Assembly (NCBI GenBank): GCA_963692995.1
Contig: OY843611.1
Location: 62,001 to 126,000, forward strand
Reading direction: 5' to 3'
Length of the DNA stretch: 64,000 nucleotides
Source of the DNA: Bin87 sp963692995
GTDB taxonomy: Bacteria > Chloroflexota > Dehalococcoidia > Lucifugimonadales > UBA3495
Of the stretch, positions 57,450-64,000 are shown piece by piece (position 1 is the first letter of the stretch; each line of letters starts with the position of its first letter). The notes under the pieces were generated by a model. It had not been told where the DNA came from and searched no databases. It saw only the letters and a program-made list of their open reading frames with translations. Both the position numbers and the translations under genes were made by a program.

Positions 57450-58982
57450 GTGGCAGCGTCCGCCGACATAATTCTGCATAATGCTGTAGTTCATGGATCG
57501 GTTGGGGCAGCCGACGCCGTGGCCGTCCGCGACGGGATGATAGCGGCGGTGGGCGAAAGCGGCGCCTTGATGCGGTTGTCGGACGACGACACGCAGGTCA
57601 TCGACTGCGGAGGACGGGCCGTCGTGCCGGGGATCGTTGATGCCCACTGCCATCTGTTCGCGGCGGCAGCGGTCCGCAACGGCGTGGACTGTCGCCCGGC
57701 GTCGGCGCCGGATGTGACGTTGGCGCTCGGCGCATTGCGCGCAGCGGCGGCGCACGGCAACGGTTGGGTGCGAGGCTACGGCTACGACGACTCTCCCGTC
57801 GGACTGGGCCGGCGCCTGAACCGGCATGACCTGGACGCCGTGACGACGCATAGGCCGGTGCGGGTAGAGCACCGCTCCGGCCACGCCTGTGTTCTGAACA
57901 GCCGCGGGCTGGCGATGGTGGGCATCGAGAGCAACACGCCGGACCCGCCGGGGGGCGTCATCGTGCGGAACGCTGCCGGCGAGCCGACGGGCCTGCTGCT
58001 GGAAATGGGCGAGTGGCTGAGGGAGCGCATCAGCGCGCGGGATGGCGATACTACGCCGGACGGATTGCGGCTGTTAGCAAACCGGCTGCTGGGCTACGGG
58101 ATTACCGCCGTCACCGACGCGGGGCCGGATAACGGTTTGGAACGGTGGCAATCCTTTGCTGCTGCCATCAGCGATGGAACGCTGCCGCTGCGGGTGACGA
58201 TGCTGACGGGCTGGAACCGCTTGGACGAAATGCAGCGGGCGGGACTGCGGTTTAGAGATGTCGAGTGTGACGGACTGCTGACCGTGGGCCACGCTAAAAT
58301 CATGCTCACCGCGTCAACGGGCCGGTTGCGCCCACACCCCGTCGAACTGGCCGACATGGTGGCGCGCGCTCATGCCAGGGGGTTCCCGGTTGCGATCCAT
58401 GCCGTCGAGCGGGATGCCATTGTTGCGGCGGCTCTGGTCCTGGCCGAAAATCCGGCCCCCGCCGGCCAGGACCGGATCGAGCACTGCGCCGAATGCCCGC
58501 CGGACGTGCTGGAGTTGGTGGCGGCATCGGGGGCCGCGGTCACGGTTAACACCGGGTTTCTGCACTATGACGGGGAACGCTACCGACGCACCATTGCCGC
58601 CGACCTGCTGCCGCACCTGTATCCGGCCGGCGCCCTGGCGGCCCGGGGCGTCTCCACTGCCCTGGCATCGGACGCGCCGGTGGTGGAGCCGAACCCGTGG
58701 GCCGCCATGGCGGCGGCGGTTACGCGACGGTCGGCGGACGGCGCGGCGTTAGGCGGCGTAGGTGTGCCGTCCGTTGCGGTGGCGTTGGGGTTGCACACCG
58801 GCGGGAGACGGGTCGCGCCGGCCGGCGCGGCGGACTTGGCGGTGGTGGAGCCGGACGCGCTGGCGGGGCCGGTGGAGGAATTGCCCTCGGTGCGGTCGGC
58901 AGTTACTATCGTGAGCGGGCGTGTGGTCGGCCAATGCCGCAGCGAGATTGCCACGCGGCCCGCGCCAGGGCAGAGCGTATAG
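57450..58982 (+). CDS. Amidohydrolase family (YtcJ-like) protein
   Basis: This 510-aa amidohydrolase of the YtcJ/imidazolonepropionase-like group starts at GTG 57450. VVPGIVDAHCHLFAAAAVRNGVDCR supplies His-x-His. The Gly-rich CRPASAPDVTLALGALRAAAAHGNGW and the metal His in FPVAIHAVERDAIVAA and RIEHCAECPPDVL follow. The last Asp is in ALASDAPVVEPNPWAAM. The C-terminal ADLAVVEPDALAG strand is typical of amidohydrolase_3. It probably hydrolyses an N-acyl or cyclic amide; the substrate is unknown. The Uma2 gene follows after 104 bp. Confidence 0.88.
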   Translation: MAASADIILHNAVVHGSVGAADAVAVRDGMIAAVGESGALMRLSDDDTQVIDCGGRAVVPGIVDAHCHLFAAAAVRNGVDCRPASAPDVTLALGALRAAAAHGNGWVRGYGYDDSPVGLGRRLNRHDLDAVTTHRPVRVEHRSGHACVLNSRGLAMVGIESNTPDPPGGVIVRNAAGEPTGLLLEMGEWLRERISARDGDTTPDGLRLLANRLLGYGITAVTDAGPDNGLERWQSFAAAISDGTLPLRVTMLTGWNRLDEMQRAGLRFRDVECDGLLTVGHAKIMLTASTGRLRPHPVELADMVARAHARGFPVAIHAVERDAIVAAALVLAENPAPAGQDRIEHCAECPPDVLELVAASGAAVTVNTGFLHYDGERYRRTIAADLLPHLYPAGALAARGVSTALASDAPVVEPNPWAAMAAAVTRRSADGAALGGVGVPSVAVALGLHTGGRRVAPAGAADLAVVEPDALAGPVEELPSVRSAVTIVSGRVVGQCRSEIATRPAPGQSV

Positions 58983-59086
58983 GCGCGGCGGCCCCCTGTC
59001 CGGCACGATCCGACGCGGCTATAATGGAGCTTGACGGCTTGCTCCGGCCTCAGTCGGTCAACTCACGTCGTAGCCAGAGGTTCAGC

Positions 59087-59845
59087 ATGACCACCACAGA
59101 CGCCTTTGCCAAGCCCCCGCGGGCCAAAACGCCCTTCCGATTGCCCGACCCACCGCCACGCGAGCCTGACGAAGTGACCAGCTTTCACCATCTCGCCAAG
59201 AACGGCAGTTACTACAATCTAACCCAGCACTTCGGCAACTTGGAAACCACACTGGTGGAGGCCGACCTGTGGATGGTTCCCAACGCCGAATTCGACAAGC
59301 GGCGGGCCCGCCGACCAGACCTGCTGATCGCCTTCAACGTCAGCCTTCCGACCTACCTGGCGAACAACGGGTATGTCATCTCGGAGCAGGGCAAGCCTCC
59401 CGATTTCGTAATGGAGGTGGCCTCCCCGAGCACTGCCGATACCGATACCGGGGCCAAGCGACAGGACTACGCTGCCATGGGCATATCCGAGTACTGGCGT
59501 TTCGACGAGACCGGCGAGCATCATGGCGTGCGGTTGGCCGGGGAGCAACTCGTTGACGGCGTGTACCAACCGTTTCCAATGGCAGAAATCGCTCCCGACG
59601 TTTTGCAAGGCTACAGCCCGGCGATTGACCTCTACATCCGCTGGGAACGTGGGCTGCTGGTTTGGATCGACCCAGCTACCAACCGGCACATTGTTACGAT
59701 GGAGGACGAAAGGGAAGCCCGCCTACGTGAAAGGGAGGCCCGGCTGCGCGAAAGGGAAGCCCGCCGGCACGAACGAGAGGCCCGCCTGAAAGCCGAGGCG
59801 CGGATCCGGGAGTTGGAAGCAGAGTTGCGCCGGCGGCGCGATTAG
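59087..59845 (+). CDS. Uma2 family (DUF820) protein with coiled-coil tail
   Basis: This 252-aa protein starts at ATG 59087 (MTTTDAFAKPPRAKTPF). The core is closely related to that at 53576: FHHLAKNGSYYNLTQHFGNLETTLVEADLWMVP, RRPDLLIAFNVSLPTYLANNGY, QGKPPDFVMEVASPST, DYAAMGISEYWRFDETGE. The tail is an Arg/Glu coiled coil with ARLRERE repeats. It comes after the amidohydrolase gene and before a hairpin. The frame is open upstream to 58697 inside that gene, but has no start signal there. Confidence 0.9.
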   Translation: MTTTDAFAKPPRAKTPFRLPDPPPREPDEVTSFHHLAKNGSYYNLTQHFGNLETTLVEADLWMVPNAEFDKRRARRPDLLIAFNVSLPTYLANNGYVISEQGKPPDFVMEVASPSTADTDTGAKRQDYAAMGISEYWRFDETGEHHGVRLAGEQLVDGVYQPFPMAEIAPDVLQGYSPAIDLYIRWERGLLVWIDPATNRHIVTMEDEREARLREREARLREREARRHEREARLKAEARIRELEAELRRRRD

Positions 59846-59854
59846 CCGGTATCC

Positions 59855-59871
59855 GGGCGCCGCCGGCGCCC
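59855..59871. terminator. Hairpin between convergent genes
   Basis: GGGCGCC pairs with GGCGCCC around a GCC loop, followed by CGGTTCCTTTCCC. It lies between the converging ends of the Uma2 (59845) and polyprenyl synthase (59906) genes. The T-run is weak. Confidence 0.4.
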
Positions 59872-59905
59872 CGGTTCCTTTCCCGTCTTGGGAGAGAGGG
59901 CCGGT

Positions 59906-60946
59906 TCAGCGGGAGCGTTCGCGGATGTAGTCCACCATTTCCAGGAGAGATCGGCGGGGCGGGCAGTCGGGGAGGTCGTCCAGGGCCGACGCGGCGGCGG
60001 CGCAGTAGTCGCGGATGATGGCGAAGCAGTCCGGGATGATGCCGGAGTCGGTGATCATGTCCAGCGACTTGTTGAGCAGGCGATCAACGTCGCTGCCCCC
60101 GTTTTTAATGTCGGCGAAGAGGGCGTCGATGGGCTGGTCGTCGGGATAGCGTTCCATCAGCATGATGGAGGGCAGGGTGAGAACGCCTTGGAGCAGGTCG
60201 TTGCCCACGGGCTTGCCGACTTCGGCGGTATCGCCCTGCACATCCAGCAGGTCGTCCACGATTTGGAAGGCCATGCCCACGTTGTAGCCGTAATGCCGCA
60301 GGGACTGAACCTGGCTCTCCGGCGCGCCGCTGAGTATGGCCCCGGACTCCGCGGAGGTGCAGAATAGGGAAGCCGTCTTGCGGTAGATGCGCTCGTTGTA
60401 GAGGCGGCGAGCCTTGCTGGGGTCGAAGGTGGTGAAGAACTCGATGAGCTGCCCGCTGGCCAGCTCCATGATGGTCTCGGAGAAGCGGCGGATGACGCGG
60501 ATGACGCCGGTATCGCAGACGAAGGTGGCCGAGGTGGCGAATAGGTAGTCGCCCAGCAGTACGGCCACGTGGTTGCCGTAGAGCTTGTTGATGGTGGGCT
60601 TGCCCCGGCGCAGGTCGGCGTTATCTACAGTGTCGTCGTGGATGAGGGTGGCGAGGTGCAGCAGCTCCACCGCGGCCGCCATGATTATGGAGCGTTGCCG
60701 CTCGTGCTCGCGGAACTCGGCCGCCAGCAGGGTCAGAGCCGGACGCACCCGCTTGCCGCCGGAGTGGAGGGCGTAGTCTAGCAAGGGGTCCAGATCGGCG
60801 ATGCCGGCCTGGCACAGCTCGCGCAGCTGCTCCTCGACCTGGGCCAGTTGTGTGACCACCGGAGCGTAGATGGACATGGTTTGCAGATCCGCCCCGAGCC
60901 GGACGGGGGTGCGCTCGGTGGGAGAGAGGTCAGGTGGTGACGCCAA
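59906..60946 (-). CDS. Polyprenyl (trans-isoprenyl) diphosphate synthase
   Basis: This 346-aa enzyme builds all-trans polyprenyl diphosphates (quinone or carotenoid side chains) from IPP. The first Asp-rich motif is LIHDDTVDNADLRRG (DDxxD), the second QIVDDLLD. GGKRVRPAL and KTASLFCTSAESGAILSG are typical. The likely start is TTG 60946, nine bases after AGGAGG that lies inside the end of metG; TTG 60955 and ATG 60877 are alternatives. The overlap with metG implies coupled translation. Chain length cannot be read with certainty, but a medium-to-long-chain synthase is likely. Confidence 0.92.
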   Translation of the reverse strand: MASPPDLSPTERTPVRLGADLQTMSIYAPVVTQLAQVEEQLRELCQAGIADLDPLLDYALHSGGKRVRPALTLLAAEFREHERQRSIIMAAAVELLHLATLIHDDTVDNADLRRGKPTINKLYGNHVAVLLGDYLFATSATFVCDTGVIRVIRRFSETIMELASGQLIEFFTTFDPSKARRLYNERIYRKTASLFCTSAESGAILSGAPESQVQSLRHYGYNVGMAFQIVDDLLDVQGDTAEVGKPVGNDLLQGVLTLPSIMLMERYPDDQPIDALFADIKNGGSDVDRLLNKSLDMITDSGIIPDCFAIIRDYCAAAASALDDLPDCPPRRSLLEMVDYIRERSR

Positions 60947-62645
60947 GCTGCTCAACCTCCTGCTCGGCGACGGCGTCGTCCAATTTCCGGTACAGTGGAG
61001 CGGGGTTCCGCAACGGTTTGCCCGGGTTGATGGCGGACACCAACTGGTCGGAGTCCCACGGCTCGGCGGCGACGGCGCCGTCGAAACCCAGGAACCGGTG
61101 GAGTTCCTGGCTGGTAAAGGGCAGGTAAGGCGCCAGCATCACCTTGAGGCAGTTGAGAGCTTTGATGGCGGTGGTAAGCGAAAGGGCTGCGTCGGCACGG
61201 TCGGTCTTGATGGCCTGCCAGGGGGCGCGGCGGTCCAGGTAGCGGTTGCAGTCTTGGGCGAAGCTGAAGGCGCGGCTGATGCCGGCGCGGAAATGCGTGT
61301 GGGCCAGGCTGTCGTCCACGTCGGCCATGGCCTGCTTCGCGGATTCCAGCAGGGCGGCTTCCGCCTCGCCGGCCGGCGCCGAGTCGGCGGGAACCTGGCC
61401 GTCGAAGTTGCGGTAGGTGAAGCGCAGCACCCGGTTGACCAGATTGCCGTAGGTTGCGACCAGCTCGTCGTTGTTGCGGCGGACCAACTCGCTCCAGGTG
61501 AAATCGGTGTCGCCGGTTTCGGGCATGTTGATGGACAGCAGGTAGCGCAGCGGGTCGGGGTCGTAGCGATCCAGGTAGTCGGGCACCCAAACGGCCCAGT
61601 TCTGGCTGGTGGAGAACTTGCGGTTCTCCAGGCTGAGGAACTCGTTGGCCGGCACGTCGTAGGGCAGGTTCAAGTCGCCGTAGCCCATTAGCATGGCGGG
61701 CCAGATGATGCTGTGGAAGGGGATGTTGTCCTTGCCGATGAAGTAGTAGGAACGGGCGCTTTCCCCTGATATGGGGTCGGGCTTCCAGAAATCCTGCCAG
61801 GCGTCGGCGTTGCCGCTGCTCTGAGCCCACTCTACGGCGGCGGACAGGTAGCCGATGACGGCCTCGAACCAGACGTAGATGCGCTTGCCTTGGTATTTAG
61901 CGGAATCGGGGCCTTCCAGCGGAATGGGGACGCCCCAGGTGAGGTCCCGGGTGATGGCGCGGTCTTTCAGGCCGCCTTGCAGGAAGCTGCGGGTGGAGTT
62001 GGCGACGTTGGGCCGCCAGTGTTTTTTGTCGTCGATCCATTCCAGCAGCGGGTCCTGGAAGGCGGACAGGCGCAGGAAGAAGTGCTCGGAGTCGCGGAAC
62101 GCCGGGGTTTGGCCGCAGATGCTGCAATAGGGGTTGACCAGATCGACGGGATCCAGGGTGTGGCCGCAGACGTCGCACTGGTCGCCGCGGGCGCGTTGGT
62201 TGCTGCAATGGGGGCAGGCTCCCTCCACGTATCGATCGGGCAGGAAGCGGTCGCAGCCGGCGCAGTGGGCCAGCAGCATGGTGTCGGAATAGATGTAGTC
62301 CCGCTCCAGAAGGCGCTGGAAGACGTCTTGCACCACCCGCCGGTGGTTCTCGGTGTGGGTGGTGGTGAAGAGGTCGAAGGAGATGCCCAGCCGCTGCCAG
62401 GTGTCCAGGAACTGGGTGTGGTAGCGGTCGAGGACGGCCTGGGGTTCGACGCCCTCCTGGTCGGCGCGGATGGTGATGGGGGTGCCGTGGGCGTCGGAGC
62501 CGGACACCATGAGGACCGTGTTGCCTTTCATGCGGTGGTAGCGGGCGAAGATATCGGCTGCCAGGTAGCAGCCGGCGATGTGGCCCATGTGCAGCGGACC
62601 GTTTGCATAGGGCCAGGCAACACCGATGAAAATACGCTCGGGCAA
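60930..62645 (-). CDS. metG: Methionyl-tRNA synthetase
   Basis: This 571-aa class I synthetase charges tRNA-Met. The start is TTG 62645 with GGAGGAGG seven bases before, giving LPERIFIGVAWPYANGPLHMGH with the HIGH motif at 19-22. The KMSKS loop is KFSTS (Lys343). Four CxxC pairs (CAGC, CPHC, CDVC, CSIC) form the zinc knuckles of the MetG1 class. The C-terminal tRNA-binding (EMAP-II) domain is absent. The frame continues upstream to 62846 in sequence that overlaps the divergent bluB gene and is not used. It is unusually coupled to a prenyl synthase gene. Confidence 0.95.
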   Translation of the reverse strand: MPERIFIGVAWPYANGPLHMGHIAGCYLAADIFARYHRMKGNTVLMVSGSDAHGTPITIRADQEGVEPQAVLDRYHTQFLDTWQRLGISFDLFTTTHTENHRRVVQDVFQRLLERDYIYSDTMLLAHCAGCDRFLPDRYVEGACPHCSNQRARGDQCDVCGHTLDPVDLVNPYCSICGQTPAFRDSEHFFLRLSAFQDPLLEWIDDKKHWRPNVANSTRSFLQGGLKDRAITRDLTWGVPIPLEGPDSAKYQGKRIYVWFEAVIGYLSAAVEWAQSSGNADAWQDFWKPDPISGESARSYYFIGKDNIPFHSIIWPAMLMGYGDLNLPYDVPANEFLSLENRKFSTSQNWAVWVPDYLDRYDPDPLRYLLSINMPETGDTDFTWSELVRRNNDELVATYGNLVNRVLRFTYRNFDGQVPADSAPAGEAEAALLESAKQAMADVDDSLAHTHFRAGISRAFSFAQDCNRYLDRRAPWQAIKTDRADAALSLTTAIKALNCLKVMLAPYLPFTSQELHRFLGFDGAVAAEPWDSDQLVSAINPGKPLRNPAPLYRKLDDAVAEQEVEQLGVTT

Positions 62646-62821
62646 GATCAGTCCTCCTCCGCAGCATGCCGCGACCGGAATCCGTTCGGTAATTCTAGCA
62701 TAACCCGTTTGGGGCGAGTATGATGGTGGAGCCTCACGCGTACCCACTTTGCGGCAGAAGAACGGCGGCAAAAGAACGTCGGAAGCGGGCTTTGGGAGAT
62801 TAGCGGGATAGGGCCATTCAG

Positions 62822-63577
62822 ATGAACCAGCCGGGCCAGGAAGCAAGCGATTTTCCCGTGAACGCGGCAGCCTACGCTTTTGCCGAGGCCGAGCGCGCGG
62901 CGGTGTACCGGGCGATTTACCAGCGCCGCGACATCCGCAGCTTCCGGCCCGACCCCATTCCCGACGGGGTTTTGGCGCGCATAATCCGAGCGGCGCATCA
63001 CGGCCCTTCAGTGGGTTTTATGCAACCTTGGGACTTCATCCTGGTGCGGAACACCGAACTGCGGCAGCGGGTGAAGGAACTGTTTGACCGGGAACGGGCG
63101 GCGGCGGCCTGCTTTTTCGACGAGCCACGACGCTCCGCCTATCTCTCCCTGAAACTGGAAGGCATCCTGGAGTCGCCGGTGAACGTGTGCATCACCTGCG
63201 ATCCCACCCGCGCCGACGTGGTGCTGGGACGCAACTCCATGCCGGAAACCGACGTTTATTCCACCTGCTGCGCCGTACAGAACCTGTGGCTGGCGGCGCG
63301 GAGCGAGGGCGTCGGCGCGGGCTGGGTAAGCATCTTGAAACTGCCCCAATTGCGCGGAATCCTGGGCATACCGAGCCACATCATCCCAGTGGCCTACCTC
63401 TGTCTGGGCTACCCGGTCGAGTTTCCGCCTGAGCCTGGATTGCAGACGGCCGGCTGGCGGAACCGCTTGCCCCTGGACCAACTTATTCATGTTGACGGTT
63501 GGGGCAACTCCGGTACGGAAGAAGACTGGTCGGGATTCTGGGACGCGCTGGATACCTGGGTAGATCGCCCCCGTTAG
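62822..63577 (+). CDS. bluB: 5,6-dimethylbenzimidazole synthase
   Basis: This 251-aa flavin-destructive enzyme cannibalises reduced FMN to make the lower ligand of vitamin B12. Hallmarks are FAEAERAAVYRAIYQRRDIRSFRPDPIPDGVLARIIRAAHHGPSVGFMQPWDFILVR, MPETDVYSTCCAVQNLWLAARSEGVGAGWVSIL, and AYLCLGYPVEFPPEPGLQTAGWRNRLPL with BluB-type spacing. BluB is distinguished from general nitroreductases by the GPSVGFMQPW sequence. The gene diverges from metG. No other cobalamin genes are in this window. Confidence 0.93.
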   Translation: MNQPGQEASDFPVNAAAYAFAEAERAAVYRAIYQRRDIRSFRPDPIPDGVLARIIRAAHHGPSVGFMQPWDFILVRNTELRQRVKELFDRERAAAACFFDEPRRSAYLSLKLEGILESPVNVCITCDPTRADVVLGRNSMPETDVYSTCCAVQNLWLAARSEGVGAGWVSILKLPQLRGILGIPSHIIPVAYLCLGYPVEFPPEPGLQTAGWRNRLPLDQLIHVDGWGNSGTEEDWSGFWDALDTWVDRPR

Positions 63578-63674
63578 CCGGCCGGTTGCCTGGGTGCGCC
63601 TCGCCAGGGGCAATCTAAGCGCCCGCTCACGCGCAGCCGATTCGGTTCAACCGGTCATTTGCCGGGCGGTTTCC

Positions 63675-63804
63675 GGACTCCGGCCCGCGCCGGAGCGACG
63701 GGTGAGTGATTTCATATGCGATAGCCCCGGGGTGCCCGTGAGCCTTTGTTGGGCATTGGCGAGTTGGGTATTGGTAAGTTGGGTATTGGTAAAGGGGTTA
63801 CACT
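63675..63804. repeat. REP palindrome followed by 15-bp tandem repeats
   Basis: GGACTCCGGCCCGCGCCGGAGCGACGG at 63675-63701 is a single-ended relative of the element at 10519-10583. GTTGGGTATTGGTAA occurs twice exactly (63763-63777, 63778-63792) after a diverged copy. TACACT at 63799 could be a -10 box for the next gene, although a well-spaced -35 is lacking. The remaining gap is featureless. Confidence 0.7.
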
Positions 63805-63868
63805 GGAACACCTGACGAGACGAGAGGGGTATCAAGTGTCTCTAGGCGCGAGCAGCGGAGGTTTTGCG

Positions 63869-64000
63869 GTGAAGCAGCGTTGTGTGGCAGTTCTATTCGT
63901 CGCGGTCCTGACTTTGACATTGGGCCTGGGGCCGTTGGCGTGCGGTGGCGGGAATGGCGACTCCGGACTGGTGGAGATAACTGTCGGGCCGCCCACCGCC
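63869..64000 (+). CDS. Lipoprotein, N-terminal fragment running off the window
   Basis: The GTG start at 63869 has GGAGG seven bases before. The first 44 codons are visible: MKQRCVAVLFVAVLTLTLGL then GPLACGGGNGDSG. This is a lipoprotein signal peptide with the lipobox PLAC (Cys25) followed by a Gly/Asp/Asn-rich linker. Such starts are usual for exported binding proteins or TlpA-like thioredoxins. The rest lies outside the window, so the function cannot be stated. Confidence 0.7.
   Translation, partial: MKQRCVAVLFVAVLTLTLGLGPLACGGGNGDSGLVEITVGPPTA

Noticed and set aside
62645..62846. ATG at 62846 as metG start
   Set aside because: The extension overlaps the divergent bluB coding start and lacks similarity; TTG 62645 has GGAGGAGG and the proper N-terminus.

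Overview
This is a GC-rich bacterial chromosome segment with no phage, plasmid, IS transposase, CRISPR, rRNA or tRNA gene that I can see. The genes are densely packed, many starts are GTG or TTG, and the content mixes core genes with a large catabolic accessory set. Core genes are uppS-cdsA-dxr-rseP, rplJ-rplL with an L10 leader, metG, bluB and a polyprenyl synthase. Accessory genes include CaiB/BaiF CoA-transferases, MaoC hydratases, HpaB-type monooxygenases, acetyl-xylan-esterase-type hydrolases and many Uma2 proteins. This suits a Chloroflexota genome of the SAR202/Dehalococcoidia type, but that assignment is inference from gene content.

Layout: 1-3784 is the isoprenoid/phospholipid/site-2-protease cluster. 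4.2-14.7 kb holds a dienelactone hydrolase, a tiny zinc-ribbon protein, aminopeptidase P, a lone PstS, an HpaB-type oxygenase, an esterase, a PAPS-making APS kinase overlapping a sulfotransferase, and a secreted Fn3 protein. 14.9-16.1 kb is the L10/L12 operon. 16.2-21.7 kb has SDR, EthD, an RlmJ-like gene, Uma2 and DUF885 genes. 21.7-27.6 kb is a long leftward gene run: MetE-like, a 47-aa ORF, OsmC, rhodanese, metallo-beta-lactamase, Uma2, HAD, zeta-like kinase and a 63-aa protein. 27.8-37 kb is also leftward: cupin, two alpha/beta hydrolases lacking the nucleophile serine, a tandemly duplicated Uma2 pair, a HEPN-type two-gene module, a UGSC-type selenoprotein and an MFS transporter. 37.5-42 kb encodes acyl-CoA metabolism. 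42-50 kb has a substrate-binding protein with an in-frame TGA, TenA, CoxG, a carbamoylase, and a DtxR regulator with a permease. 50-64 kb has catabolic hydrolases, nitroreductases, SDRs, a polyprenyl synthase coupled to metG, and bluB.

The most striking observation is two genes interrupted only by one in-frame TGA each, both followed by a hairpin with the geometry of a bacterial SECIS. The first (33666-35441) reads Sec-Gly-Gly-Cys in a UGSC-family domain fused to a long C-terminal domain that usually belongs to a separate protein. The second (42133-43059) is an NMT1/THI5-like periplasmic binding protein. Together they suggest selenocysteine use in this organism, although no Sec machinery lies in the window.

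Other themes are seven Uma2 (DUF820) genes, three HEPN/PaREP1-like small proteins (one internally shortened), two candidate toxin-antitoxin-like pairs, and many dispersed palindromic repeats (REP/MITE-like, ending in GTCATTCCCGCGAAAGCGGG). These repeats fill almost every intergenic region over 250 bp.
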